DNA of 64,000 nt from Mercenaria mercenaria (Eukaryota; Mollusca; Bivalvia; Venerida; Veneridae). Positions 25,801-38,000 of this stretch are shown in pieces (within the stretch, counting starts at the first letter, position 1; the number at the start of each line of letters is the position of its first letter). The notes under the pieces are model-generated. The model did not search any database. It was given only the letters and a program-made list of their open reading frames with translations, and was not told where the DNA came from. The stretch covers positions 45,831,001-45,895,000 of the forward strand of contig NC_069378.1 of assembly GCF_021730395.1 (NCBI RefSeq), given 5' to 3'. A program made the translations under genes and the position numbers.

Positions 25801-28800
25801 GCGTTGACTTAAAATCACTTGCCCTACACCAATGTGGGTTCAAGCCTCATTCGGAACGTTGAATTCTTTATGTGAGGAAGCCATCCAGCTGGCCCGTGGA
25901 AGGTCGATGGTGTTACCCAGGTGCCCGCTCGTGATGAAATAATGCACATAGGGGTACCTGGGGTCTTTCTCTATCATCAAAGCTGAGAAGTTGCCGTATG
26001 ACTTACAACTGTGTCCGTGCGAGGTTCAACGCAACAAACAAGCAAATAACTGCATTGATGTAACAAGCACTTATCTTTTTTTTTCGCTGAACTGACTAAA
26101 TATTTTTTTCCATTCCGAATGAATCATTTGACCATGCTTCGAAATGTTCATAAATCAATCATGGTTGATAGCCAAGACAGGCTTTTAATATAACGTTCCG
26201 CACAAACCATGACAACTTTGAAACTTACGTTCCTGACGTTTTGTTTCTTACCAGTCATATAAGTGTATTATAGAAATACCATAATATATAAATCACATAA
26301 TATTACCAGTGAGTTGATTGTCACCAGGTTTAGGCCAACCGACATACTGACAGTCTGATTTGGCCTCTGTAAAACTTCATAGCCGGTGAAAAGTCTTGTC
26401 CTCAATTCAGTCTCCAAGTCTGTAGAATAAGGTGGTATTCCGCTGCCGTGAACAAACACTTTAAGAAAAGCTGAAATAGATGCAGTTAGTAAATAATGAG
26501 TTTACGCAATGTTATAATGGATTTCAATCTTTGAAATGATGTCCAAAGTATTACAAGTGACTTTCGACATCGGCAGGAAATATTACCCATTTAAATGTCT
26601 TTTCTGTAATGATCGTCTAAAAATATTGTTTGGAATACCAGCAAATCCTACATATGTCTTAGTATTCATGCGAATTTAATGTTTTCGTGTGTAAGCGATC
26701 TTGATCGGGTTATATTCAATGACTCATTGGGAGCATAGAGTCACTCCAATACCTGCCTAATAGAATAATCTTGAGCTAGGGCCATGAGGGGTGTTTCACA
26801 TTTCATTACCTATCTGTACAAACCCTATCATCCAGCATGTCTGTTTTCTATTTTTCCTTTGGATATTCTTTTAAATTGTGTTGACTATCACTGCAGCAGG
26901 CATTAAGAGACAAGTATCGCCTACATTAAGTATTCGGACTCGGAGTTGTTTTATATTTTAAAAATACTTTTAAAAAAATATCTGCGTAATAGATTTCCCC
27001 GACGCCAATGGCGTTAGAGGTGTTTCACATTTACAATCGTCTCATGAACATACTTAAACAACCTTAGTTTGCTAGTACTTTACATGGTACATGTAGCGTG
27101 CCATGCTTCTAAACGACCTTCTTATAGATTTTATAGAGTATACGACTAATTTGAACATGAAAGGTTAAAGTAATTACAGTACCTACAAAGATGACACTCA
27201 TTTATCTAGTTACAATAATTAACAAAGCGTTGATAAGATATTTCCTCTTTTTATTTGCTACTTTCCTTTAATTCTATTCATCTGTGACAGTTTGTGTCAA
27301 TAAAAACCTTTAGCTGAACCTCCATTGTTAAACTCCAACTATTCTCACGATTTTACATTCAGTCCAGAAATCCGATTTAGACAAACACCCGCTCAGGCAC
27401 AGACTAAAGGAGTTTTTGTTTTGTTAAATACAATATTCTTTTATTAAATACAATGTATCATAGTTCGACTGCGTGTTTTGAGCCGTGACAGAATTATTCA
27501 CTTTTTCAATTGAGTTGTATATCGATATTCGGTTCATACCTGTCTGAAAAATCTCTACAAGTAAGATGATATGTATGTTTTGTTTACCATGAAGTTGATT
27601 ATATTGCTGGCGCAATTGGTAGAGCGTAATAATTACAAACCGCGAGGTGCGAGTTCAAGCCCAGATTAGGGCAGTATTTTTTCTCTAGTATATGAGAATC
27701 AGTATTTTAATTTCATTTTAGTCAAGAATCTTTGAAGTCTCTTTTTAAAAACCATTTATATGTTTTGATAATTGATAAGGTTTGACTTATTTATAATTGT
27801 TTCTATATTTTTAATATATTTTGCTACTTTTATTTCAATTTAATTAATGTCGCATAAATCGAGAATAATAGGTTAGTGCCGTAGATGAGAAAGTTTATCT
27901 GGCGGGGCGGATGAGGTTATCGGGTGAGCCGAAGGCGAACCTGATAACGTCCGGAGCCGAGTCAGATAAACTTTCTCCATCTAAGGCACTAACCTATTAA
28001 TCTATTCATCTTGTCATTACTTCATTTTCCGATATTTGGCAATTTATTTTTCAAAAATAAGTGTGCGACAACCGTTTTAATGGCGTCATATTCGTAATAA
28101 CGTCACTTATATAATGATGTAATCACCGACACAGTAATGTGGTTACAATTAAAAATCGCAATAATTTCTTCGTTTTTGAATAAAAACTCATTATTTGACC
28201 ACTCATTTTCTCAGTTCGGACATTTCCAACACAATGGTGATGATTTCAATGCAAAATTTCTTATGACAACAATATCGATCATAAGGTCACATGATCAACT
28301 GACCGTATATCACTGGTCACGTGTCAACTGACAGTATATCAAGAAAGATATACGGCACCCTGATATCGGGTCGAAAATACTGCAAGTGACAGGATAATTT
28401 CAACTTCACTTGCTGTGTCTGTTGGCGACCCTTCAGCTGTGTCAGTCTCTGAGTCGGAATTCGAGTTAAATAAGCTTCATGATCAAAGTGCTAGAAGATC
28501 GTCTATAACAATATATAACTCCCAATATTTCTGTTCAACTGCACTAAATGTTAAATACACCTAGACCAATCTCGTGCAATGTTTATTGAAACAAACAATT
28601 GCAAAATGTGAATTTTTAACTTACCAAGGCTCGAACTACGAAAAGCAAGTTTGTTAAGCCAACGCTATACCCTTTGGGCCATGCATTCGTTTATATTCAC
28701 CGAAAACTTATACCGCTCTACTATGTATTACATATATGTTCCTACCCTTTTTTGGCGAATCAACTGCCCTGTATAAATTAGTCACGGCTGAAAAAACGTA

Positions 28801-31800
28801 GCCGACCTATACCTATTTCAAATATGTAAACAGTCACAAATAAAGTGCAAAATACATGTACTTTAAATACATGATAAAACGCGGTAAATTATTTCTCAAA
28901 ATTTAACGAATATAGAATTACAATCAATTACGACTTATTTAGAAAAACGTAAACAGGTTTTATTTTGAAAAACACTGAAGGCTAGAAAATATGCTTCTTC
29001 ACATAAAGTAATTAAAGACGCATAAAACGAAATCTATGGCAGATCCAAAAAAAATAGTATACATGTATTTACAATCACTTTACATTTGGCATGGAAAGGA
29101 AATAACGATTATTTTTCCTATAAACAACACTGGAGCAATTAAATTCCTTTCCCTAGATTCGGGTGATCTGACGTCATTCACAAAAAGTACAAGGAAAATG
29201 GCGTCGTTCGAAACAAATATTTTGAAATATATTGAAACTCCGCAATCAAAATTTCAAAAAGAATAATGAATAATAGCTAAAGCTCCTTTTCCTCACGGTA
29301 AAGAATAAAATTGAATATGTACGACTATGCAAATTTTCAATGTTTGTATGAATATTCTAAATCAAGGTAAGGAAGTGCAAATCAAATTTCAATTTGAAGT
29401 GGATAAAATCGTCTAACTCAATGTAAAAATGTTACTATAAGGATTGGGCGATTTTGTTCCTAGCATATACGGATACAAACCACATTGGGATTTCTGGCAA
29501 AGCTCCAAAGAATCGCTAGTAAAATTCATGACTTTGCAAGAAGTCCTAAACGCTTAAAGTAACATAACTTAAAAATATTACATGGAATCCTGTTAGTGGC
29601 ATGGTAGCGTCGAATCGTCGCGTGACCAGCTATGTTCTAAGGTATGATCCAAACTGTAAAAATTTGTGCCACGACGCTCATCGGTACGACACGACATACG
29701 ACATTTTGTATCGACACGCGCGTTCGGATGTTATGACGCGCGGCATTTTTATCCGATGGCAAGATTCGACCTCCGACGGTGCGTTACGACGCGCGACATT
29801 ATTTTTAATCGTTTCGTGTTGTAGCCCGAAAAAAAAACTACAAAGATCCTAAATTCGGCCTACAAACCCATATATTTCAGTATAGCAGAGTTTTGTTTAA
29901 TCAGGTGCTGGGCTTGGAGCACTAATGTGTTATTTATTTTATTACCTCGCATTAACAGATTCAGTCAAAGCGTGTCTGATATTATTTTAGGATTTTCTGA
30001 TAGATTTTCTTGCCAGTAGGTGTATTACCTTTAATATTATTGCTGTTTGTTCAGTGTTTCCGTCGGCTTTGCTTTCATCGTTGTATCAGATAAACATTTC
30101 CATGATACTTAAAATAACAAACGTTTAGACGGAATGTCTATACCTCTTTATGGATACAAATGCTTTCAAACACATAGCAAACAATTAAACTGATTGTGTT
30201 TCCGATACAATTAACACTTATTAATTTATAATTGACCTGTCTCCTTTTGCATTTCTGAGTATACTAAATGTATTGATACAGTGCCTGTGCCAAATAATTA
30301 GTTAAAAGACGATAAACTCTACGAAGAATTTTAAAACACGTGACACTATATTTCCTCTTCTATAAGCTAATAAAACAAATTTAAGAAAGTGCCATTCTGA
30401 ACAAGTAATGATTCATCTATTAGGTATGATGTTCTCTTATTTTTGACCAATGTATTTGCTTTAAACAAGTGTACATGTTTATATAATGATAAGGATAAAT
30501 CTCAACTGCAAAACCAGACGCGGTGGCTTCGGCACCGTGATTCGTGAAAAGCGTTAAATTCTATTTACATAAGTGAAAAAACTTTCTCAACAACAAATGT
30601 GGAATAAATATGCTTAATAAAAACTGTTTACCACGTGTGTTACTGTGCTTACGCCTTTGCTGTTTAACAAAAAAAAATGTGTAAGAAATTACGTAATTCT
30701 AATTGATAATTAATCGGATTCTAGTCGGTCTATAATTAAATTTAGAACTTCTAATCTCATGATTAATCAAATATTGAAATTATAATTGAATGCTAATCCA
30801 TCTGTTCCTCTTTAAACAAATATGCAGAAACTAGCATATGTCGTTTGTTTGAATTGATAGATGGTATTGCACTTCTTGAAGCGCTGACATTTGAATGTGG
30901 ACTAAATGTATGCAAGACGATATCATTGAAGGTCTCTCACACTTACTCGCACGTTTAATTGTCTTAGTCTTTGTTTTTTTGCAATAAATTACAATATCAT
31001 GTTTCAACTATTACCTAAAAGGAGGAGCAGTGGTCTAGGGTAAAGGTGTCGGCAGTTCAACCCGGTTGTCGTTGGTTTGAGCCCTACTTGGTCACGACCA
31101 GGCCATATCGTATGACATCAGTACAGATTTTTTCCCGCCAGCTTAGCTCAGAAGGTAAGAGCGTTGGTCTACGGATCGCGGGGTCGCAAGTTCGATCTTC
31201 AGGCGGGGCGTATGTTCTCCGTGACTATTTGATAAACGACACTAGTCCTCCACCTCTGATTCATGTGGGGAAGTTGGCAGTTACTTGTGGAGAACAAGTT
31301 TTGTAATGGTACAGAATCCAGGAACACTGGTTAGGTTAGCTGCCCGCCGTTACATGACTGAAATACTGTTGAAAAACGGCGTTAAACCCAAAACAAACAA
31401 ACAAACAGATTTTTCCAGAAAAAGGTCTCGAGAATGGTTCAATAAGTTAGAAGCTTTCATCACGAGCTAAACTAAATAAGTGAATACCAATGCCTATTTT
31501 AAAAGCCTTTCTATAGAATGCACAGTCTCTGGCTTTACAGGAAAAATAATAGATTGTTTCAAAACTAAAGCGGTTATTTGAAATTAGATTTTAATTCTAA
31601 AAATTGCCAATCTTGCCGAAAGTACAGTGAGTTAAAATCGAAACGTTTGACCTGAATTAATTTTATTGAACATTCCTACATACTACCTCTTTGATTATTG
31701 TGTTTACATAGTAGACGTTAGAATATTTGTGAGAATGTTAAAATAAAGAATGGTGAAAAGAAATCCAGTGTTTTTCCGTGACTCTTATACGTTGTCTAGT

Positions 31801-33500
31801 ATTTTATTTGTACCATTTATAATATTCTTCCATGTCTAACGATCATCATAAATTTGGGATCTATCGGGTACTGTGTGTCAGTTGGGGTATAACTTTTAAT
31901 ACCCGTCTTGTTGTCGACTGCCTTTATAAACATTACTATGCAAGTCTTAAAGTAATAGAAATTCATGGTGAATGGCTCTTACTCTTCCTGTTTTGATAAG
32001 TTGCAAATACTGAATTTACTATGCATACGTTATATTAAATAGGTGGTTACATTTCTATATAATTGTCGTAAAAGAAATAACTTGTGCCATTTAACATTAG
32101 TAAGAACATTGACGTATTTGGTCATGAATGTGTGTTGAATAGTTGATGCTCTTATCAATGAAGGTAATTTCTACAAAATGCAATATTATACATTTATTCA
32201 ATGAGTTGCCAGTCAATGGTCAAAACAATTACCCGAGGACCGAAGGACATAGAGCCAAAATAGTTTTGTCTATTGACTGTTTCTTGTCTAGACAAATAAT
32301 AAAAACATGTTTATGGCGTCAAGTTTCTTTCATAAGTGTTACTTTGCTGATTTGAGCAAATATCAGTATAAAACATGCTTTGGCAGAAGGAAAATATAAT
32401 AACCGCCTCATGAACTGAATCTTGTATATTCTTCCGATAAAATCAAGATCTGTTGTTTTATATTTAAATATTCATTTCTCGTAGAAATTATTAGATTCTT
32501 AAAATGCACTTTACGAGTGTTTAACATGTTAGACTAAACATGATCATAAATAGTCGAACTCAATGCATTAATTTACTTCAAATTTGATGTGCAATAGAAA
32601 TAAATTTTCTATTAGATTTGTAAATTATGTAATTGACAGATGGATGCTTTTCGTTTTCGGTACAAAACCCTAATTGCAGTATAAATATGAATCTTCTGCA
32701 TATGTGCTTTAAATGAAACTCGTTTTAGATGTGTCTCATGTGTCCGTGTGGAACTGGACATTACTATGAGAATTAATATCACAATTAGAAACGAAACACA
32801 AATAACAATGTCAAAAGAGCTGATACTTGATACTTATATATTCTAGCATAAAACTGCTGTTCTTGTCAATTTTCGGATGAGTTTTAAGAGGAGAGAAAAC
32901 GCGTGTTAAGAGAGAGATTCTCGCGCTCACTACTTTTAAACATTATATATGCTCGTTCCGTGGAAATGTAAATGTATTACGACCCGGATACGGATAATAT
33001 TCAAAAGGAAATGACGTCAACGTGAAAAAAAAACGCTGAATTTTATTGATATTTAATGACGTTGACGGAAAATACATTCCCTTATTTGGTTTACGCGTTA
33101 AATGCTAGAACTGCGCTACCGCATGTTCTTTTCGGGCCATAACATCTAAAGAGTCTCTCGGAAAGAGCTGCTGCCTTCGCCCTACCGACCTCGGAACCCA
33201 CCAATCCCTCTGGATTCTGCAGATGTTATAACACGAAAACATGCGCTATTCCCCTACAATATACTGTATTTCTTTTACGTCAAATATAGGTTTATTTCGA
33301 GTATGTGCTGACACATACGAAAGCATTAGCCTAAGTTTATGTAAGAGCTAGCTTAGAACAGCTAGACATTTGCAAGCCAACAGGAAAGCTTCCTAAACAT
33401 TCACAACATATTACCTGTACTTAATAAATTCAATGTTAAGCTACGAAACAGACTCACCAATGAGGAGACGAAGGCTGAACAATAAAGTGAATGGTACCAT
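12466..33500 (-). CDS. Nicotinic acetylcholine receptor-like subunit, copy A (complete)
   Basis: Eleven exons: 33458-33500, 26307-26470, 25173-25217, 21661-21773, 18022-18168, 16761-16845, 16240-16325, 15711-15856, 15314-15391, 13694-13852, 12466-12773. All introns are GT-AG and all phases match; total 1374 nt, 457 residues. Residues 1-20 look like a signal peptide ([14 protein letters not shown] start). The ligand-binding domain has [17 protein letters not shown] and a canonical Cys-loop C156-x13-C170. TM1 is about 240-261, M2 271-292, TM3 303-328, TM4 432-455. The M2 border reads ESGERV with Glu at -1' and Leu at 9', as in cation-selective channels. No vicinal cysteine pair is seen before TM1, so it is a non-alpha type. 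It should act as part of a pentameric ligand-gated channel in the plasma membrane; the ligand is unknown. Confidence 0.94.
13860..14160. repeat. ~35-bp minisatellite beside the exon-10 acceptor (copy A)
   Basis: There are about eight diverged units around actcgaccatgatgaata, starting only a few bases from the 3' splice site of intron 9. Copy B at the same place (48943-49080) has no such array, so the expansion is specific to copy A. Confidence 0.7.
14870..15267. mobile_element. Core-repeat element with (GACA)n-like tract
   Basis: Two copies of a block beginning ggcgatatgcacaacta lie ~139 bp apart (about 14952 and 15091). They are followed by a ggacggatggacgggcagacagacag tetranucleotide-like tract and an end ccacctatgggttagacata. 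Copy B lacks it in the matching intron. The layout of core tandem repeat plus tetranucleotide tract recalls the pearl elements of bivalves, which are thought to be Helitron-related; that link is an inference. Confidence 0.5.
17386..18021. repeat. 33-bp minisatellite of exon-5 donor copies (copy A)
   Basis: About 19 units of gaaggactcacctgcatgtc + tgtttatctaaat run up to the 3' end of exon 5. On the minus strand each unit reads GATAAACAGACATGCAG|GTGAGTCC, almost the same as the real exon end and donor GATACACAAACATGCAG|GTGAGTCC. Many units keep a good 5' splice site. A shorter version (about 8 units) is in copy B. Confidence 0.88.
18624..18772. repeat. Long hairpin with an extra half-copy
   Basis: The block 18624-18717 is an inverted repeat (tgtttagagtttaaa ... 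tttaaactctaaaca). A further direct copy of the right arm follows at 18718-18772. Receptor copy B has only one copy of this block (about 53284-53335), so the hairpin arose by local inverted duplication in copy A. Confidence 0.65.
19826..19855. repeat. (AAAT)n microsatellite
   Basis: About 30 bp of uninterrupted AAAT units in intron 4 of receptor A. Confidence 0.9.
20222..20620 (+). mobile_element. 3' end of a LINE (CR1/jockey-like), truncated
   Basis: The frame from about 20240 to 20415 reads [20 protein letters not shown] then a stretch ending [13 protein letters not shown]. This matches the usual C-terminal tail of LINE reverse transcriptases (GDRxFSxAAPxLWNxLP, SLxxFKxxLKxxLF). The region after the stop is AT-rich and would be the 3' UTR. 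All upstream reverse-transcriptase sequence is missing. It lies antisense in intron 4 of receptor A. Confidence 0.65.
23150..24250 (+). pseudogene. Degenerate mariner-family transposase
   Basis: Pieces of a mariner transposase appear in order on the plus strand. About 23410-23480 reads [17 protein letters not shown] (compare RWVPHxLTEEQK). About 23545-23580 has a TDE-like piece followed by a VHYF-like one in broken frame. About 23880-23950 reads [20 protein letters not shown], the conserved LPHPPYSPDLAPxDFFLFP block. After the 24082 stop a shifted frame reads LQAEYFKS, like the usual C-terminal LQGEYFE. There are several stops and frameshifts, so it is dead. It lies in intron 3 of receptor A; the matching intron of copy B is only 0.6 kb and lacks it. 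Confidence 0.8.
24622..24790. repeat. Dispersed repeat with aaatcc-acgaa motifs
   Basis: An imperfect inverted repeat with ttcgttgggg / cccaacgaa and several ccacgaaatt blocks. Related decayed pieces lie near 15565-15690 and 50500-50625, next to exon 8 in both receptor copies. This is a short MITE-like family with no coding. Confidence 0.5.
25763..26055 (+). mobile_element. tRNA-derived SINE with 12-bp target duplication
   Basis: The SINE body is 25775-26043, flanked by exact copies of aaataactgcat (25763-25774 and 26044-26055). The head is tRNA-like (catggccgagtggataaggcg as A box, gggttcaagcc as B box). The body has the gtgcccgctcgtgatgaaat block, and the tail is caacaaacaag. Receptor copy B at about 60590-60640 keeps a single related ctaactgcattg with no insert. 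A second copy of the family is at 49098-49370. Confidence 0.9.
27866..27999. mobile_element. Palindromic GC-rich MITE
   Basis: The ends are inverted copies, taataggttagtgcc and ggcactaacctatta, continuing inward as agaaagtttatct / agataaactttct. The GC-rich centre has a second nested hairpin (ggttatcgggtgagcc / aacctgataac). It lies in intron 1 of receptor A. Confidence 0.75.
29585..29850. repeat. CpG-rich cgacacgac-type repeat
   Basis: A stretch unusually rich in CG dinucleotides, with repeated tacgacac, gacgcgc and cgacatt blocks. Its end (gacgcgcgacatt...atcgtttcgtgttgta) resembles 63262-63296 (gacgcacaacatt...gattgtcgtggtgta), so the two are probably one dispersed family. The open frame across it looks fortuitous. 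Confidence 0.45.
31024..31130 (+). mobile_element. SINE head fragment
   Basis: It begins ggaggagcagtggtctaggg, has a B-box-like gtttgagccctac, and ends ccatatcgtatgacatcagtacag. It is tRNA-derived, truncated and directly abutted by a different SINE. Confidence 0.55.
31131..31407 (+). mobile_element. tRNA-derived SINE (second family)
   Basis: The head folds like a tRNA (cttagctcagaaggtaagagc, then ttggtctacgg, then gcaagttcgatcttc). The body contains tgttctccgtgac and ggcagttacttgtggagaac, and the end is gttaaacccaaaacaaacaaa. A second copy lies inverted at 63418-63710. Confidence 0.85.
33110..33255. mobile_element. Short inverted-repeat element next to exon 1 of receptor A
   Basis: The block gcatgttcttttcgggccat + aacatct near 33121 returns inverted as agatgttataacacgaaaac + atgc near 33221-33245. 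It is about 145 bp, non-coding, and about 200 bp downstream of the receptor's first exon. Confidence 0.55.
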
Positions 33501-35270
33501 ATCTTCCCGTTCGTCAGAAAGCTAGGCTGTTAGACCTTAAATGTAGACAATATGCAGTGGTTTATCCATCAGATGAAGCTAAATTGTAGTTTTTGTTTCT
33601 CTAATCAGTCGTTCGGGTAACATCTGAGCAAAGTGTACAATGTACTTTACAATCTATAACTAAGAGGCTAGTCCGGTACGCTCAGTTGGTAGGACAGTTA
33701 TCTTCCAAGTTTCAATCCAGGGCGATAATTTCTACACATTTGTAAGGAGGACGCATTGATAACTATTTGGTTTATTTGATTATTGTGCTTACGTTTGTAT
33801 GTGCATTGATTAATTGACCCTTGACTGAGCTAACAGCCATTAATTATCAGTATGGTTCGTATTGGAAAAATGGATTTTAATTAGTGGGAATAGTGTAAAC
33901 ATAAGCGGCTATTGAAACAGTGGACAAGTACAGAATATCCCCATTCTGTGATTTATAATCACCATACGACCACTTTAGACTACAATGTATTCAGATCCCC
34001 ACGGAAAGGTTGTTTAAGTAAAAAAACACTAAATCAAGTGATGTCATAGTATGCTATCCATCCCGTGAAACTGAATATAGAATATAGAATATAATATAAT
34101 ATTTGTATGATTTTTTTTTAAATGATTTTTGTTTATACTTGTATAAATGTTTATTGACCAGTCCTAGTCGGTATCTCTAGCCTGAATGGTATAATTGAAT
34201 AATCAAATATTTGGAAACTTCATAATTTTACCAAAATACAGCCTGTTGAAAAACGAAGTGTGCTCTACGGTTCAAACACAGAGTCGAAGCATATCGTGTT
34301 TTGTACCCAGTTAAGAAGTGATTTGGCAATTTGTCACGTTTACGTATTTCTGAATAGTTTAGATTTTGCATTTTCTCTTTACATGAGTTTATTGTATAGA
34401 CTTAAAAATTCCGAAATATTTTTCGTTTGACGAAATAATAATGTGAATCTTATTTCATCGATTTAATGTTGTTTAATCTATTGCTGTCTGCAAATGGAAT
34501 ACGGAAGTGTTCTTTAAAACAAAATATAGTCACTGACATTCGATTACACATCGCGAATGTAATAACTGAATATTTTGCAACCAGTTTCAGAATAGAAATA
34601 GAGATAGATAGATAGAAAGATAGAATTTGTTGTGGTAGAATGGACAATATATCATAAAACAACCCCAAATTCAATGTCAACACATTAAATATGAACATTA
34701 AAATGCAATTGTAGATGACGTATAATCAATACCAAGGATAACACCAAAAGAGAACATAAAGCTTTCATATTTACACTGTGGTCCTTAATTAATGACTTTT
34801 ACATACAAATGTTAAACTTTGTTATTGATATGTTATGTGTCATTGAATATGGTTTTAAAACAAAATACCGGAAGAGCTCTGAAATTGACATTTAATGCTA
34901 AAATGGATTCATATTTTTACCTTTTATTTCATATTCTTTTCATCGTAAGAATACATTACTTTTATGATATATTGAATATAATTATCAACTGAGATCAAAT
35001 GGCAAAATAATTACACGTAGTGTCTTAACATAACTGACATTAACAATGAACTTGGAAAGTATCTCCATCAAAATGGGGATTTCATAATTGGTTCAGTACC
35101 AAGATATATAGTTCGAAAATGAATAATTTTATGTTATTTAAATTTGAGATCTCTAGTGTACACGGAAATCTTGTCGGTCAACAGTTAAAACATAGGAAAT
35201 CATCTTCGAGACAGTTTTATTCCTCCCAAAACAGTGTTGAAATATAGACAGTCCAACAACAGAAAGTATT
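33501..35270. other. Upstream region of receptor A
   Basis: This is the promoter side of receptor A. I find no clear TATA box upstream of the ATG at 33500. A decayed tRNA-like block lies at 33668-33724 (gctcagttggtaggacag, then caatcc), probably a SINE head. A short (GATA)n-like tract lies near 34602-34625. Nothing else is recognised. Confidence 0.4.
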
Positions 35271-35274
35271 TAAC

Positions 35275-35522
35275 CGCCTCGATAGCCTAGTGGTAGAGCG
35301 TCCGCTTCGAGTGCAGGTGGTCGTAGGTTCGATCTCCGGCCGCATCATACCAAAGACGTGAAAAATTGTACCAGTAGCTCCATTGCTTGGTGCTCAGCAT
35401 TAAAAGGGAAACTGGCCTCTTCTCTCATACCCTCGTGGCGATGGATTCCGTCAGAAATGAGGTGTCGAGAGTGATTAATATAAGTTGTAGAGCTTCCTTC
35501 ACAATCAACCTAAGATAAATTA
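35275..35522 (+). mobile_element. tRNA-derived SINE (third family)
   Basis: The head has good A and B boxes (gatagcctagtggtagagcg and gtaggttcgatctcc). The body includes ggtgctcagcattaaaaggg and ctcgtggcgatggattccg, and the 3' end is cctaagataaattatg. It is nearly full-looking. Confidence 0.8.
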
Positions 35523-37600
35523 TGCATAAAGAACACAAAGTATGGATCGCTGATATAAAAAAAAAATCATGTAAAAATGTATGCATATTACGCTTGTACG
35601 TCAATAGTCAAAAGTATTTTCATCAATTTTTGACTCGCCGGTCAATAATCAAAACTTTTGTCCGATGTCCAAAGAAGAGAGGGTTAATATATTTTGTGCA
35701 GGTCACCTATTCAATAAGTGTTTTATTACACGCAATCAGAAATAAGTACTTTTTGCTTAAAGCGCAGCAAAATAAATTTCGTTATCAATTATAGACTGGC
35801 AAATAGTACTAGCTATGGCCCGGTGGTTGATAAAAGGGATCGTTAATTAAAAACATGTATAAAATTATACTTAAATATGTATTGATAACCGAACTATGAA
35901 CAACGATTTAATGACAAAAAATGGAGGCAACAAAGAAGGAAGAAATTTCCCTTGACGGGAATATTTTATAAAAGTAGCGGATTTCTTATATTTATAATTT
36001 GCAGTCTAATTAAGCATAATGCACATGCATTCAAGGAATACGTGTATAGTAAATAAAAGAATAAATTTTAAGTTAGAATTTTCATAATTGTACAAAATTC
36101 ACAATAATACCACTGTTTCACTTTTTTTATTTTCAATAAAATGTGATCTTAAATGTATAAAAATACAAAGACAGATATCTATCGACACATAATGATTTAT
36201 CTAAAAAAAAAATGCTTTCTAAAAAGTGTTTTTTAATTAATCAACGCACAACGTATATATCAACACTTTTTAAACCTGCCTAGATAATAATAACGACAGA
36301 TTTCATGCAGAGACTCTTCGAACCAAGAATAATTTATGAAATGCAAAGGACACTTTCCTAACACTTGCATAAAGGAAGAGGAAACTTACCTTTCGCAAAT
36401 CAAAGACCACCAACAATTTTATATCCATTTCATAGCTATAAACATGGATTATATTTTTTTTAAATCTTCCGATTAATCGTTCGGCCTTTATTGTTGGCGA
36501 TTAGAAAAATGAAAATCAATAGTGTAAAAGAAAGCGCCATAATATTTATAAAACAAAGATCATGATTTTTATTTAAGTTGGTATAATTGTACACAGGTAA
36601 TAAGTTTAACTTAATATCCGAGATATGGCAAATAAATATAAGATTTAACAAACTTTTTCGCTTTAAGTACAAGTAAACCAATTTCTTTTTCCAATGCTGA
36701 TGGTTAAACTATCTGGTTCTTCAAAGTAGCAAATTGGAGTGCCTGTGTTTTCTAAGTTTTATCGGAAAACAAAAAAAATATGGACGACTAACAGATTGAA
36801 GGATCCGTTAGTTCTTCGCTGGTTTATATATTCAATAACAGGTATCTTTACGTAACTCATGACAATATTTATATATTTCTTACGAATTATGTAAATTGCA
36901 ATTGATTCTAAACAATATTTCTGTATGATAATCTAAACCCTTAACAGGTAAAGATAAAAAAATTGGAAACTCAATTATTCATAAATGTTATTCTTACCGG
37001 TTCCATTATCGGTAATTAAATACTATATTAAGAATATTTCCATATTTCTGATGTTTGTTTCCCTTTAATCAGGAATTGCATAAATGCGGACTGCTTAGCG
37101 CATTCATTTTTATTTCACACAAAAGTCTTGTGTGGTATACGAAAGGTCAACTTTCGTATCCAGACTGTCGAACTGTGAAGGATTCGAAATCATTTAAAGC
37201 GACAGTTTGAAATGAAAAAAAAGTTCTAACACTTGTATCTTGTGAAATTAAATATGAATTTTTATGTTACTCTTACTTGTTTTACATCAATTGTGTACAA
37301 TAGTAGAAAAGTAAAGTTTCTTGTTTAATATGGGTGTCAACGGAAGACAATTGCATGCCCTGGTAATAAATATGCATAAATGAAAAGAGTATACTGGCTG
37401 TTTCAATATCAAAAAATTGCTATTTCCCCCTAAAGCTGTTATGTTTTACATTCAAAGTAATATTTTCTCATTGCAATTGAAAGGAAATGTTCAACAATAT
37501 GTATAGCAAATACTTTTACGAATAGTAGCATTTATATATTTTTCAATCCCAATTACCCTCATGCCACTTCAAATTTACGTGCAGCTGTCATGGACTGATT
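35523..37600. other. AT-rich intergenic DNA
   Basis: I see no gene, element or array that I can support in this stretch, only short A and T runs. Confidence 0.4.
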
Positions 37601-37917
37601 ATGTCACACTCGGCGACTCGATTTGCGTGTTTAGCTCTAGTTGCATTTATATGTGTTTGTGATGCTCGATGCTTTATGCGATTTAAAGTTTATTACTACA
37701 TTATGACTGAGCTATCTGTTGGCTGTAATTTCGGGAAATGTACCGTTTCCTTTTATGTCTGTCTCATTCAGATATACCTGGTCAGTGCAGATTTTCTGGA
37801 AGACCTTTGCGTGAGTCAGCATGTGTCACCAGCTTAGGGAACATCTTTGTCCATTGTTTTGGAATAGATCCTAATGCTGAACCAACATACTACACGGAAG
37901 ACGAAGAAGAGGAATAA
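37601..37917 (+). CDS. Possible two-exon small secreted peptide
   Basis: The frame from ATG 37601 begins with a typical signal peptide (MSHSATRFACLALVAFI). A strong acceptor (pyrimidine tract, then TCATTCAG) precedes 37772. From there a second frame runs 48 codons to a TAA at 37915, encoding a piece with GQCRFSG, ESACVTSLGNIFVHC and an acidic tail TEDEEEE. Weak donors at 37653 or 37659 would join the two in frame (intron about 110-120 bp) into a peptide of roughly 65 residues. An AATAAA lies at 38041, inside the neighbouring MITE. I do not recognise the family. The donors are poor, so this may be a gene fragment or chance. Confidence 0.32.
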
Positions 37918-38000
37918 CTAGATACTAACTTAGAATGCAGACAACAGAGAAACACAATCCTTCTTTTATAAAAGCGATGGTTTACTTCGAACTTATTTAT

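Noticed and set aside
27603-27675. tRNA-like stretch (ggcgcaattggtagagcg, gcgagttcaagcc)
   Set aside because: It keeps A- and B-box-like words, but the acceptor stem does not pair and the anticodon arm is poor. It is more likely a decayed SINE head than a tRNA gene.
28625-28690. Minus-strand tRNA-like stretch
   Set aside because: It has a B-box-like gttcgagcc but weak stems; treated as a SINE relic, not a tRNA gene.
29601-29852. 83-codon frame in CG-rich DNA
   Set aside because: It lies within a CG-rich dispersed repeat that recurs at the right end of the window; the composition explains the open frame.
33668-33724. tRNA-like stretch with gctcagttggtaggacag
   Set aside because: The T arm is damaged (caatcc without a paired stem). 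It is a SINE or tRNA relic.
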